48,978 nt of DNA from an uncultured Bacillota bacterium (GCA_949290865.1 CASETM010000008.1:1-48978); one strand, 5' to 3'. Positions 16,468 through 24,834 are shown, numbered from the stretch's first letter. Notes: a model not told the origin generated them from the sequence alone. Program-made: numbers and translations.

Positions 16468-16797
16468 ATGGATAAAAACAGATCAATGGTAGATGTAGCA
16501 TATGAATTGATGCTGAAAAAGAAAAAAGCAGTGAATTTTTATAAATTATGGCAGGAAGTCAGTGAAGTCAAAGGTTTTGAAGATGAAGAAAAAGAAGAAA
16601 AAGAATCTTTATTCTATACCAATATTACTTTAGATGGACGTTTTATTACTGTTGGAGAAAATAACTGGGATCTGCGTTCTCGTCATAAATTTGAAGAAGT
16701 ACACATTGATATGAATGATATCTATAATGAAGAAGAGGAAGAATCCGAAATCGAAGACGATGTCGACAGCACAATTGAAGATGACTATAACAACTAA
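16468..16797 (+). CDS. rpoE: RNA polymerase delta subunit
   Basis: 109 residues: an N-terminal HARE-HTH domain (about 1-75, MVDVAYELMLKKKKAVNFYKL at the start) and a short, strongly acidic tail of Glu and Asp (about 85-109). This is the delta subunit found only in Firmicutes. It helps RNA polymerase recycle and affects promoter choice. The tail is shorter than in B. subtilis. It lies 11 nt after argS and ends at a strong terminator. Confidence 0.93.
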   Translation: MDKNRSMVDVAYELMLKKKKAVNFYKLWQEVSEVKGFEDEEKEEKESLFYTNITLDGRFITVGENNWDLRSRHKFEEVHIDMNDIYNEEEEESEIEDDVDSTIEDDYNN

Positions 16798-16803
16798 GAA
16801 AAG

Positions 16804-16828
16804 AAGATAGGTAACTATCTTTTTTTTA
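16804..16828 (+). terminator. Terminator of argS-rpoE
   Basis: AAGATAG-GTAA-CTATCTT, a 7-bp stem followed by a long T run. Confidence 0.9.
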
Positions 16829-16864
16829 TGCCTGAATAATTAAGGAAACCAGAGGCTATATTTT

Positions 16865-16932
16865 ATTATGATAATAATTGTTGTTTATTTTTTATCAAGA
16901 TGATAAAATAAAAATATAATTATTATCGTAAT
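16865..16932. promoter_or_regulatory. Nested dyad and promoter of the YheO-type regulator
   Basis: Outer arms 16865-16879 and 16918-16932 are inverted repeats (14 of 15 match). An inner dyad TTTTATC-AAGAT-GATAAAA lies at 16890-16908, with nearly the same centre (about 16899). A promoter TTATCA-N17-TATAAT (16892-16920) lies within, so the -35 is in the inner dyad and the -10 meets the outer right arm. This suggests an operator for a multimeric repressor, perhaps the downstream gene itself. Confidence 0.5.
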
Positions 16933-16949
16933 AAAAAAAGGAGAGCAGT

Positions 16950-17615
16950 ATGTACAAGTATTTAGAACCTTATGCAAAGATGGTGGATTTTTTAGGAAAA
17001 GCTTTAGGGGATAATTGTGAAATAGCTTTGCATGATTTAACGAGTGAAGAACAGGAAATTGTAGCTATTGCGAATAATCAGTTATCGGGCCGCGAAGTTG
17101 GTGCGAAGCTGTCTAATTTATCTTTACACTATCTTGATACGAAACAGTATCTTCATAATGATTTTGTTATGAATTACAAAACCGTTGGACCGGATGGGAA
17201 GCTGATGAGAGCGGCAACTTATTTTATCAAAGAAGATGGTAAAGAAATGCCGGTAGGCATGTTATGCATCAATGTCAATATTTCTGATTTGGAATATTTG
17301 ACTGCGACAATTAAAAAAATATTAGGGGTCAAAGAAGAAAAAGAAATTGAATTTAAAATGGATAATCCTGTAGAAATACTGTCATCGCCATTAGATGAGA
17401 TGATTGATATGTACATAAAGGAATGTTTGGAAAAAATGGGCTTCCCAAGCTATTTTCTGGCTGAACGATTAAATGTTGATGAAAAGATCAAAGTCGTCAA
17501 ATATCTTCAGGAAAAAGGAACTTTTAAAGTGAAAGGAGCCATTGTTCTGGTTGCTGAAAAATTAGCTGTTTCGGAACCAACAGTATATCGCTATTTAAAG
17601 AAAATGGATAAATAG
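16950..17615 (+). CDS. YheO/DauR-type transcriptional regulator (PAS-like plus HTH)
   Basis: 221 residues. The N-terminal part (about 1-120) resembles the YheO PAS-like domain (YAKMVDFLGKALGDNCEIALHDL at the start). The C-terminal part holds a HTH_22-type motif (FKVKGAIVLVAEKLAVSEPTVYRYL near 190-218). Relatives include DauR, a D-arginine catabolism regulator, but the ligand here is unknown. An AGGAGAG site precedes the ATG. It lies 12 nt before the pyrophosphatase gene and is likely cotranscribed. The dyad upstream may be its own operator. Confidence 0.85.
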   Translation: MYKYLEPYAKMVDFLGKALGDNCEIALHDLTSEEQEIVAIANNQLSGREVGAKLSNLSLHYLDTKQYLHNDFVMNYKTVGPDGKLMRAATYFIKEDGKEMPVGMLCINVNISDLEYLTATIKKILGVKEEKEIEFKMDNPVEILSSPLDEMIDMYIKECLEKMGFPSYFLAERLNVDEKIKVVKYLQEKGTFKVKGAIVLVAEKLAVSEPTVYRYLKKMDK

Positions 17616-17627
17616 GAGGATAGGAGC

Positions 17628-19268
17628 ATGAGTGATATCGTATATGTCAGCGGACATAGAAATCCAGATACAGACAGTATCTGTTCGGCAATTGCTTACA
17701 GTCATTTGTTGAATGTAACCCATAAGTATAATGCTGTAGCGGTCAGACTGGGAGAGGTCAACCGAGAAACAGAATATGTATTAAAACGCTTCAATGTGGA
17801 AATTCCAATGCTGTTAAAAACTGTAAAACAGAAAGTTGAAGACTTAAATTATGATAAAGTTACAGTTTTTTCTAAAGAACTGACACTAAAAACCGCATGG
17901 TTTTTGCTTAAACAGCAGAATTTGAAATCAGCACCAATTTTAGATGACCATGGTCAGCTGCTGGGACTGCTGTCAACATCAAATATTATCGAGGGATATA
18001 TGGATCGTTGGGATTCAAGTATTTTGAAGGAATCAAAAACCCCAGTAGAAAATATCATTGATACTTTGGAGGCCAGTGTGCTATATCTCAATGAAAATCT
18101 CAAAACCATTCAGGGAGATATTCAGATTGCGGCCATGACTGGTGAAGAAGCAAAAAAACATGTCAAGAAAAATGATGTTGTCGTTGTTGGCGGTGACAGA
18201 CATGAGGATCTTGATGTGATTATTGACTGTGATCCATCACTGGTCATTTTGACGGGTTCGCATACTCTGCATGATGATATGCTGGCAAAAATGAAAGCAC
18301 GTGGTATTTCTATTATTTCAACACCATTCAATACTTACCAGACATCACAGCAGATCATCCAGGCGATTCCAGTTGAATATGTCATGATCAAAGGAGACAT
18401 CAAATCCTTTACAACTGATGATACATTGGACTATGTTAAAGACGTTATGTCAGAAACCAGATATCGTGGTTATCCGGTTGTTGATCTTAACAATCGCTGC
18501 GTAGGAAGTATTTCACGTTTTGCTTTATTGAAAGGTCTGAGAAAAAAAGTTATTTTAGTGGATCATAATGAAAGAGGGCAGTCGATACCAGGAATAGAAG
18601 AAGCGGATATCGTTGAAATCGTTGATCATCACAGGGTTGCTGATATTCAGACGGTAGGACCGTTGATGTTTAGAGGTGAACCTCTAGGGTCTACAGCTTC
18701 GATCGTGACGAGAATGTATGAAGAACAGGATGTAGAAATTCCTGCCTATATTGCTGGAATTCTATTAGGAGCGGTTATTTCCGATACCTTGCTGTTTAAA
18801 TCACCAACCTGTACACCATTAGATACGAAGATTGCCAAGAAACTGGCAGCGATTGCCGGTGTGGATATTCAGGAATTCGCGATGGATATGTTCAAGGCAG
18901 GAACTTCTCTGGCAGGAAAAACTGTGGAAGAAATATTCAATCAGGATTACAAGAAATTTAATTTTGATCAGCAGAAAGTTGGCGTTGCTCAGGTCAATAC
19001 GATGGATATTGAAGGGTTCATGGCATATAAAGATGAAATGCTGGATTACATGAACAGGTTTGCATCTGATAATAATCTGGAATTTACTTTGTTGCTGTTG
19101 ACTGATATCATCAATGCTAACAGTGAAATTTTTGTTGGTGGACCACGTCCAGAACTTGTTGAAAGAGCATTTAATATTAAACTGGTTAATCGTCAGGGAA
19201 CATTAAATGGTGTTATTTCCCGTAAGAAACAGGTTGTTCCTGCGATTACCAGTATTATGAGTGAATAA
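17628..19268 (+). CDS. ppaC: Manganese-dependent family II inorganic pyrophosphatase with CBS domains
   Basis: 546 residues. A DHH phosphoesterase domain begins with SGHRNPDTDSICSA. A regulatory insert follows with two CBS domains (near 70-125 and 250-300) around a DRTGG-like region (about 130-245). The DHH core resumes with VDHHRVAD, and the DHHA2 end has the SRKKQVVP signature. It hydrolyses pyrophosphate, and the CBS pair normally binds adenine nucleotides or ApnA to control activity. The length fits the CBS-PPase subgroup. An AGGAGGA-type site precedes the ATG. Confidence 0.93.
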   Translation: MSDIVYVSGHRNPDTDSICSAIAYSHLLNVTHKYNAVAVRLGEVNRETEYVLKRFNVEIPMLLKTVKQKVEDLNYDKVTVFSKELTLKTAWFLLKQQNLKSAPILDDHGQLLGLLSTSNIIEGYMDRWDSSILKESKTPVENIIDTLEASVLYLNENLKTIQGDIQIAAMTGEEAKKHVKKNDVVVVGGDRHEDLDVIIDCDPSLVILTGSHTLHDDMLAKMKARGISIISTPFNTYQTSQQIIQAIPVEYVMIKGDIKSFTTDDTLDYVKDVMSETRYRGYPVVDLNNRCVGSISRFALLKGLRKKVILVDHNERGQSIPGIEEADIVEIVDHHRVADIQTVGPLMFRGEPLGSTASIVTRMYEEQDVEIPAYIAGILLGAVISDTLLFKSPTCTPLDTKIAKKLAAIAGVDIQEFAMDMFKAGTSLAGKTVEEIFNQDYKKFNFDQQKVGVAQVNTMDIEGFMAYKDEMLDYMNRFASDNNLEFTLLLLTDIINANSEIFVGGPRPELVERAFNIKLVNRQGTLNGVISRKKQVVPAITSIMSE

Positions 19269-19269
19269 T

Positions 19270-19530
19270 ATGAGATTAGATAAATTTTTAAAGGTTTCAA
19301 GAATTATCAAAAGGCGTACTTTATCTAAAGAAATATCGCAAAGTGACAGGGTCAAGGTCAATGGCAGAGTGGCGAAGCCTTCTACGCAACTGAAGGTTGG
19401 TGACCTGATTGAAATTGAATTTGGACGAACGATCCTGACTGTTAAAGTTAAAGCGTTGAAAGAACATGTTTTAAAGGATGAAAGTACGATGCTTTATGAA
19501 ATTGTTGATGAAAAGCGAAAAGAGGACTGA
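19270..19530 (+). CDS. rqcP: RqcP, S4-domain ribosome-rescue protein (YabO)
   Basis: 86 residues. An S4 RNA-binding domain (MRLDKFLKVSRIIKRRTLSKE, then VKVNGRVAKPSTQLKVGD) covers most of it. RqcP works with RqcH to add alanine tails to stalled nascent chains on the 50S subunit. The start is ATG 19270. A GTG at 19261 would overlap the pyrophosphatase end. It is the first gene of the conserved rqcP-yabP-yabQ-divIC order known in Bacillus. Confidence 0.9.
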   Translation: MRLDKFLKVSRIIKRRTLSKEISQSDRVKVNGRVAKPSTQLKVGDLIEIEFGRTILTVKVKALKEHVLKDESTMLYEIVDEKRKED

Positions 19531-19543
19531 TTGTTCTCTTTTT
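19520..19543 (+). terminator. Terminator after rqcP
   Basis: AAGAGGAC-TGATT-GTTCTCTT, an 8-bp stem with one G-U pair, then a T-rich stretch. It separates rqcP from yabP. Confidence 0.65.
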
Positions 19544-19564
19544 GTTCTTTTTTTCTTGTTTTTT

Positions 19565-19572
19565 CATATGAT
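19565..19572 (+). promoter_or_regulatory. Possible sigma-E-type -10 of yabP
   Basis: CATATGAT resembles the sigma-E -10 (CATAnnAT), 19 nt before the yabP ATG. The matching -35 region is poor. Sigma-E control of yabP in Bacillus is the only other support. Confidence 0.25.
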
Positions 19573-19591
19573 TTAATGGAAGGAGAATCAT

Positions 19592-19885
19592 ATGGATAAT
19601 CAAATACATTTTGAACAGACACCATATCATCATGTTTATTTAAAAGACAGAAAAAACATAGAGCTGACAGGAGTCAAAAAAATTGAAAGCTTTGATTCTT
19701 TAGAGTTTCTGATTGAAACATCGTTAGGCTATCTGAATATCAAGGGATCTGATCTGTCTTTGATTAGATTAGACCAGGAAAAAAATGAAGTGACGATTAA
19801 GGGAAATATTGACTCGTTTTCTTATCTTTCAAATAAGAAGTTTACAAAAAATAAGGAAACGGTATTTAATAAACTATTAAAATAA
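19592..19885 (+). CDS. yabP: Sporulation protein YabP
   Basis: 97 residues of the YabP family: a start of repeated polar strands, then ELTGVKKIESFDSLEFLIETSLGYLNIKG, ending in a lysine-rich tail. In Bacillus it is a mother-cell protein needed for the spore cortex. The synteny rqcP-yabP-yabQ-divIC supports the call. GGAGAATC upstream is a fair binding site. Stop and yabQ start overlap (TAATG). Confidence 0.85.
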   Translation: MDNQIHFEQTPYHHVYLKDRKNIELTGVKKIESFDSLEFLIETSLGYLNIKGSDLSLIRLDQEKNEVTIKGNIDSFSYLSNKKFTKNKETVFNKLLK

Positions 19886-20304
19886 TGAATCTTATTACAC
19901 AACTCCAGGGAGTTGGTTATTCTTTTGTTTGTGGACTTATCTTTACTTTTTGCTATCATCTTACTGGTTTTTATATCTTTAAGATCAAATATTGTATACT
20001 TAGACTTACTTTGCAGGTTGTTGCTGGTATTGTGTTTGCTGGCGGGTATTATTCTGGTTTGCTGATCATCAATGATGGTATCCTCAGATTATATTTTCTG
20101 ATGATGTTTGTTTTTGGCTATATTGTTTATCAGAACTTTTTCAGTGAAAAATGCTATGGTGTAATTGTTGGTATTGATAAAAGCATAAGTCTTTTATTGT
20201 TACCGATAAAGATTGTTTTTTGTAAGATAAATGGTATAATAAAACACACGAAGAAGGTGATAAGATGGCGAAAACAAGAATCAGAAAAACGATCAAGCCA
20301 ATGA
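19885..20304 (+). CDS. yabQ: Spore cortex biosynthesis protein YabQ
   Basis: 139 residues with about four membrane helices and a basic C-terminal tail, the YabQ layout. YabQ is a mother-cell membrane protein needed for the cortex. It overlaps yabP by TAATG and its 3' end overlaps divIC by 40 nt in another frame. The divIC promoter lies in this coding sequence. Confidence 0.82.
   Translation: MNLITQLQGVGYSFVCGLIFTFCYHLTGFYIFKIKYCILRLTLQVVAGIVFAGGYYSGLLIINDGILRLYFLMMFVFGYIVYQNFFSEKCYGVIVGIDKSISLLLLPIKIVFCKINGIIKHTKKVIRWRKQESEKRSSQ
20213..20240 (+). promoter_or_regulatory. Vegetative promoter of divIC inside yabQ
   Basis: TTGTTT (20213-20218), a 16-nt spacer and TATAAT (20235-20240) with an extended TGG. 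It lets divIC be expressed during growth although yabP-yabQ are sporulation genes. Confidence 0.7.
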
Positions 20305-20558
20305 TCTTTATGATAATTGGATGTACTTTGATGTGGGTGTTATTTAGCAGTGCGATGACAACGTTTTCCAGACAGGATGATATTGCACAGTTAGAAAAAG
20401 AAGTATCAGCAGTCAAAAAAGAGAAAGAAGAACTGGAAAATCAGGTGGAACTGCTTAATGATGACGATTATGTCACACGTTACGCTAGAGAAAACTATGT
20501 TTTTACCAGAGATGGTGAAAAAGTTGCTATCTTACCAGATGTAGATGATTCAAAATAA
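20265..20558 (+). CDS. divIC: Cell division protein DivIC (FtsB-like)
   Basis: 97 residues: a short basic N-terminus, one membrane helix (about 12-31), a coiled coil (about 36-65, rich in Glu and Lys) and a C-terminal segment ending RYARENYVFTRDGEKV, the DivIC/FtsB signature. It acts in the divisome with FtsL and DivIB. The start has an AAGGTGAT site. The overlap with yabQ and the promoter in yabQ keep its expression independent. Confidence 0.92.
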   Translation: MAKTRIRKTIKPMIFMIIGCTLMWVLFSSAMTTFSRQDDIAQLEKEVSAVKKEKEELENQVELLNDDDYVTRYARENYVFTRDGEKVAILPDVDDSK

Positions 20559-20578
20559 GCACATTGTGCTTATTTTTT
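20554..20578 (+). terminator. Terminator after divIC
   Basis: AATAAGCAC-ATT-GTGCTTATT, a 9-bp stem, then TTTT. It contains the divIC stop and ends 5 nt before the binding site of the next gene. Confidence 0.8.
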
Positions 20579-20594
20579 GGTTGAGGTGAAAAAA

Positions 20595-21344
20595 ATGGTA
20601 ATAAGAGAAAAAATATATATGAAAGCATTGAAAAGGAAAAGAGAAATAGTAATTTATTTGCCTGATGATTTTGAAATGAGTGGGAAACGTTATCCGGTGC
20701 TGTTTATTAATGATGGACAGAACGCTTTTTATGATGAAGAATCCTATCTGGGGGTAAGCTGGAAATTTATTGAAAGTGTAGAAGCAATGGGCATAGATTT
20801 GATTATGGTCGCGATCCCATGCAATTATAAACCTCTCAAAAGAGAAGATGAGTATGGACCTTGGGTCATTTCCAGGGAAATAGCGAAAGAGTTTGGGACT
20901 GATCATAAATTAGGTGGCGAAGGCAAACGATATGTTTCTTTCCTGGTCAAACAACTTAAGCCGTATCTTGATAGTCAATTGCCAACGGATCCAGATGACT
21001 ATGGTATTGTTGGCAGTTCCATGGGCGGATTGATTTCTTTTTATGCGTTTTTAAAATATCCACATGTATTCAAACGCTGTGCGATTCTATCTACTGCGTT
21101 TTGGATTTATGAAAAAGAATTCAAAAAAATGCTGCGTTTTGCCAGAATTAAAAATAATTCTCTGTATATGGATGTAGGTGGACAGGAAGATGATGAACGA
21201 TATGTTCCTAGCAACGAAATGATTAAAAATGCTCTAAAGAAAAAAATCAGGCATTTTGAATATCACTATTTTGCCTATGACGATCATAGTGAGTCTTCAT
21301 GGGCAAGAAGGGTACCGTATTTTTTAAAAATGTTTTATCGTTAA
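20595..21344 (+). CDS. Alpha/beta hydrolase, putative esterase (esterase D family)
   Basis: 249 residues. The nucleophile elbow GSSMGG lies near residue 142. A candidate acid occurs in MDVGGQEDDE near 196 and the histidine in YDDHSESSW near 233, completing a Ser-Asp-His triad. The family (PF00756) includes enterochelin esterases and S-formylglutathione hydrolases. The substrate here is unknown. The start is ATG 20595 behind GAGGTG. A TTG frame at 20577 begins within the terminator region. No promoter is visible between the divIC terminator and this gene. Confidence 0.85.
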   Translation: MVIREKIYMKALKRKREIVIYLPDDFEMSGKRYPVLFINDGQNAFYDEESYLGVSWKFIESVEAMGIDLIMVAIPCNYKPLKREDEYGPWVISREIAKEFGTDHKLGGEGKRYVSFLVKQLKPYLDSQLPTDPDDYGIVGSSMGGLISFYAFLKYPHVFKRCAILSTAFWIYEKEFKKMLRFARIKNNSLYMDVGGQEDDERYVPSNEMIKNALKKKIRHFEYHYFAYDDHSESSWARRVPYFLKMFYR

Positions 21345-21353
21345 TGAGAGAAC

Positions 21354-21362
21354 TGTTATAAT
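21354..21362 (+). promoter_or_regulatory. Extended -10 promoter of the HAD/ung/folC group
   Basis: TGTTATAAT, a perfect extended -10 at the end of the esterase gene. The -35 is weak. Confidence 0.55.
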
Positions 21363-21380
21363 GTAAATGAGGTGAAAGAA

Positions 21381-22205
21381 ATGTATCGTATTATGTTTTC
21401 AGATTTAGATGAAACTTTATTGGTTAAGCACCATGTTCCGGAATTTAACCGTGAAGCAGTTATCAAGGCACGTCAGAATGGGTTAAAGTTTGTACCTTGT
21501 ACAGGTCGACCTTTTAATATGATTCCTGAGATTTTACAGGAACTTGATGCTTATGATAAAGAAGGGGAATATTCACTTTGTTTTAATGGTGGACTGATTG
21601 TTGAAAATAAAGGTGGGAAAGTTTTACATTTTAAAGGCTTAACATACAGTAAAACTAAAGAGGTTTTTGACTTTGCAAAGGATTTAGATGTCTGTGTCAT
21701 GGTCTTTACTTTAGATTGCTGTTATCTGTTTCATGCTGATGAAGGAGAAATTCAAAGAAAGACAGAACAGAAAGCGCCGTTTAAAGTTGTTGATAAATAT
21801 GATATGAGTTTTCTGGAAAATGATCATATTGCCAAAATTCTGTTAGAAAAAAATGATATGGATTATCTTAAGGAAATTGAAAAACAGCTGCCTGAAACTG
21901 TGGTAGAATGCTGTTCAATTGGTTTTTCCAGTGGCCGTTATCTGGAAATCAATGCATTAGGTGTTGATAAGGGTTATGGTATTCGCTGGCTTGTTGATTA
22001 TTTGGGATACAGTCTTGATGAAACGATTGGTATCGGTGATAACTACAATGATGTTGAAATGATCAAAACGGCGAAACTGGGAGTTGCGGTTGCCTGTGCT
22101 GAAGATGATATCAAGGCACTGGCGCAGTATGTCACGACACTTGACTATGATCAAGGTGCTGTTAAAGAGGTTATCGAAAAATTTGTTTTGGATGATCAGG
22201 GTTGA
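21381..22205 (+). CDS. HAD-superfamily IIB (Cof-like) phosphatase
   Basis: 274 residues. HAD motif I FSDLDETLL near residue 8, motif II in a VPCTGRP segment near 38, a C2B cap and motif III/IV GIGDNYNDVEMI near 217. It is a Cof-type sugar-phosphate or cofactor phosphatase with unknown substrate. It is one of three such genes in the window. The start is ATG 21381 behind a GAGGTG site; a GTG at 21372 is part of that site. Confidence 0.92.
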   Translation: MYRIMFSDLDETLLVKHHVPEFNREAVIKARQNGLKFVPCTGRPFNMIPEILQELDAYDKEGEYSLCFNGGLIVENKGGKVLHFKGLTYSKTKEVFDFAKDLDVCVMVFTLDCCYLFHADEGEIQRKTEQKAPFKVVDKYDMSFLENDHIAKILLEKNDMDYLKEIEKQLPETVVECCSIGFSSGRYLEINALGVDKGYGIRWLVDYLGYSLDETIGIGDNYNDVEMIKTAKLGVAVACAEDDIKALAQYVTTLDYDQGAVKEVIEKFVLDDQG

Positions 22206-22211
22206 AAGAAG

Positions 22212-22871
22212 ATGAGAAAATTTAAACAAATTGTTGAAAAAGAATTTCAGAAAGACTATTATATAAAACTTCATGAATACATAGAAAAAGAATATCAGAC
22301 AAAAACAATTTATCCTCCAAAACAACAAATTTTCAGAGCGTTAAATTTGTGTGATTTTGATGATATAAAAGTGGTTATATTAGGGCAGGATCCTTACCAT
22401 GAACCTCATCAGGCCAATGGTCTGGCTTTTTCTGTGACCAAAGATGTGAAGATTCCGCCTAGCCTGGTCAATATTTATAAAGAATTGCATGATGATCTAG
22501 GTGTTGACATTCCTCATCATGGGGATCTGACATCCTGGGCCAGACAAGGCGTGTTATTGCTCAATAACGTGTTAACGGTAGAGCGTGGTAAAGCTAACTC
22601 TCATCGAGGTCTGGGCTGGGAAATTTTTACATTAAATATTGTCAGATATTTGAATCTAAGAGAAAAACCTTTGGTTTTTATTCTGTGGGGAAGAAATGCG
22701 ATTGAAAAAAAACGCTATATAGATTCTCGTCATTTGGTATTAACGAGTGCGCATCCATCACCGCTGTCTGCGTATCGTGGTTTTTTTGGATCACGTCCTT
22801 TTTCGAAAGCCAATGATTTTCTAATAAAAAATGGAATTGAACCTGTTGACTGGAGAATAGACGATGTTTGA
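22212..22871 (+). CDS. ung: Uracil-DNA glycosylase
   Basis: 219 residues of family 1 UDG: water-activating GQDPYH near 58, and HPSPLSAYRGF near 182. It removes uracil from DNA at the start of base-excision repair. The length matches the family. It lies 6 nt after the HAD gene with a weak binding site, and its stop overlaps the folC start, so the genes are probably cotranscribed. Confidence 0.96.
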   Translation: MRKFKQIVEKEFQKDYYIKLHEYIEKEYQTKTIYPPKQQIFRALNLCDFDDIKVVILGQDPYHEPHQANGLAFSVTKDVKIPPSLVNIYKELHDDLGVDIPHHGDLTSWARQGVLLLNNVLTVERGKANSHRGLGWEIFTLNIVRYLNLREKPLVFILWGRNAIEKKRYIDSRHLVLTSAHPSPLSAYRGFFGSRPFSKANDFLIKNGIEPVDWRIDDV

Positions 22872-24012
22872 TCGTGTTGATGAAGCTGTTGCTTATATTG
22901 AAGCAAAACGTACGAAACGTACGTTTTTCGATTTTCAGAAGATCATAACTAAATATCAGCTGAATACGAATTTGAAAAATATTATTCATGTGGCGGGAAC
23001 AAATGGCAAAGGCAGTACAACGGTCTTTATGCGCGATCTGTTAATGAAACAGGGGTATCATGTAGGAACTTTTACATCACCTTATATTATTAATCATAAT
23101 GAGCGAATAAGTGTTGATGGAAAGCCGATCAGCGATGAAGATCTTCTGCGGATCATTAATCAGCTTTATAAGATGATCGAGGTAGAACAGCTTTCGATGT
23201 TTGAAATCGATGTCTGTATCATGCTGGTTTATTTTTCCAGATTACAGCTGGATTATCACATTATTGAATGCGGAATTGGTGGTTTGTATGATAAAACCAA
23301 TGTACTTGACTGCGAAGTGGCGGTTATTACCAATATTGGCATGGATCATCAGTTTATGCTAGGTAATACTCTGCTGGAAATTGCCCAACATAAAGCAGGA
23401 ATCATCAAAAAAGAGAAACCACTTTTTACAGCAGAAACTGATGCAGAGATCTTAGCATATTTTCAAGGAGTGTGTCAGAATAAAAACAGTGCATTCTTTC
23501 CTGTGGATACTGCTCATGGTGGGGAATATCCTTATTGTATTAATTTAAAAGGGAAAGAATATTTCATGGCATTTCCTGAATATCAGGTTTATAATTTTCT
23601 TTTGGCATATCATGTTATTAATTATTTTCATGAAGTTCAAGATGACTGTGTTCGTGATGTTCTGAAACATTTTTTCTGGCCATGTCGCTTTGAAAAAATC
23701 GGACACTGTTATCTTGATGGGGCGCATAATGTTCCTGGCATGAAAGCTTTGTTGCAGACGCTCAACAGTCAAAAACTAGATGATATAGGAATAGTTTTTA
23801 GTGCTTTGAATGATAAAGATGTTGGTAAGATGCTTGATATGCTTAAAGATTATGATGTTATTTTTGCCAGCTTTACGGATGAGCGCAGTGATCAAAAACA
23901 TATGTCTTTTATCAGGGCGATCGCATTGATGGAAAAAAAGCATCGTAATGTTGTTATTACTGGTTCCTTGCATTTTGTATCGGCTGTAAGAAAATATTTA
24001 CTGACACGATAA
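22864..24012 (+). CDS. folC: Folylpolyglutamate synthase / dihydrofolate synthase
   Basis: 382 residues. The ATP-binding P-loop HVAGTNGKGST lies near residue 40, and the family SPYIINHNERISVDG segment near 75. A Mur-ligase-like C-terminal domain includes an YLDGAHNVPGM segment near 285. It adds glutamate to folates (and may act on dihydropteroate). It is shorter than the Bacillus enzyme, mainly at the C-terminal end. It overlaps ung by 8 nt. Confidence 0.92.
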   Translation: MFDRVDEAVAYIEAKRTKRTFFDFQKIITKYQLNTNLKNIIHVAGTNGKGSTTVFMRDLLMKQGYHVGTFTSPYIINHNERISVDGKPISDEDLLRIINQLYKMIEVEQLSMFEIDVCIMLVYFSRLQLDYHIIECGIGGLYDKTNVLDCEVAVITNIGMDHQFMLGNTLLEIAQHKAGIIKKEKPLFTAETDAEILAYFQGVCQNKNSAFFPVDTAHGGEYPYCINLKGKEYFMAFPEYQVYNFLLAYHVINYFHEVQDDCVRDVLKHFFWPCRFEKIGHCYLDGAHNVPGMKALLQTLNSQKLDDIGIVFSALNDKDVGKMLDMLKDYDVIFASFTDERSDQKHMSFIRAIALMEKKHRNVVITGSLHFVSAVRKYLLTR

Positions 24013-24072
24013 AAAGGATCATAATGGAATGAACCGTCATAATTGGGGTTCATTCCAGTGTGGTCCTTTTTA
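24012..24072. terminator. Large bidirectional terminator between folC and gerQ
   Basis: An 11-bp stem (24011-24021 region with 24060-24070 region, one G-U pair), a 3x3 internal loop, an 11-bp inner stem TGGAATGAACC/GGTTCATTCCA and an 11-nt loop. A- and T-rich ends serve both convergent transcripts. Confidence 0.8.
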
Positions 24073-24390
24073 TTTTGGCTTGTACTTATAATTCAAGGGT
24101 TCATTAAAAGTTGCCCAAAGCAAATAAACATACAGCAAAACAATTCTTTGTCCAGCTTCATTCTGGATGATCAGATGATCACGCCCAGCCTGTTCAATGA
24201 TACCGGTATAAGACATATCGGTCCATTTTTTTGAACCGGAATACGTATAGTAAAACGTTCCTTTTTTACCGATGTTTACGCGAAAGATATTTTCGATATA
24301 AGTCTGTTCGACAGGTATGGCAGCTGCTTCAGATACTGATGAATCATCCTGCCTTACTAGATATGGATTTAAATCTTCAAAATATGTCAT
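24070..24390 (-). CDS. gerQ: Spore coat/germination protein GerQ
   Basis: 106 residues with the GerQ signature in the C-terminal two thirds: EQTYIENIFRVNIGKKG, then GIIEQAGRDHLIIQNEAGQRIVLL and a TFNEPLNY end. GerQ is a mother-cell protein crosslinked into the spore coat and required for CwlJ localisation. The partner cwlJ lies directly upstream in the same operon, as in B. subtilis, which supports the call. Confidence 0.9.
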   Translation of the reverse strand: MTYFEDLNPYLVRQDDSSVSEAAAIPVEQTYIENIFRVNIGKKGTFYYTYSGSKKWTDMSYTGIIEQAGRDHLIIQNEAGQRIVLLYVYLLWATFNEPLNYKYKPK

Positions 24391-24398
24391 AATTCCTC

Positions 24399-24818
24399 CT
24401 ATAAGTCACAATTGTCATTGAGTCCAGGATTGTAAAAACAATGTTTTTTGTAACGGCCTGAAAATCTTCCAAAAAAAGTTTCAGGACAGCTGACATTTGT
24501 TCCTGGATTTTTAAACCATAAGGCGTTAGTGGCTGGTTCGTTGCGATAGCCTTTGATACATCTTAAGGCAATATTTTTTTCATTTTCGTTGACTGGTTCT
24601 TCAAAAAGTGGGGTACCGACTCCGGCAAACTGGTTTTTCTGATAAATGACTTCTGTCAGGGTACGGGCATTGCGAAAGATGTCACAGTTTGCAACAACGC
24701 GATTAACAACGACATTTCCAACTAACAGCATTCCTTCTTCACCTTCGCCCAGGGCTTCAGCTTTGATGAGTTTTGCTAAAAGTTCGACTTCTTTTTCGCT
24801 ATATGATATTCTAGCCAT
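24399..24818 (-). CDS. cwlJ: Spore cortex-lytic enzyme CwlJ (cell wall hydrolase)
   Basis: 139 residues of the SleB/CwlJ hydrolase_2 family, without a SleB peptidoglycan-binding domain. The likely catalytic Glu is Glu21 in KLIKAEALGEGEEG. The GNVVVNRV segment and FFGRFSGRYKKHCFYNP end match CwlJ. It degrades cortex muramic-delta-lactam peptidoglycan in germination. The cwlJ-gerQ pair is well known. A GAGGTGAT binding site precedes the ATG. The gene implies a sporulating organism. Confidence 0.93.
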   Translation of the reverse strand: MARISYSEKEVELLAKLIKAEALGEGEEGMLLVGNVVVNRVVANCDIFRNARTLTEVIYQKNQFAGVGTPLFEEPVNENEKNIALRCIKGYRNEPATNALWFKNPGTNVSCPETFFGRFSGRYKKHCFYNPGLNDNCDL

Positions 24819-24834
24819 TTGATCACCTCAAAAT

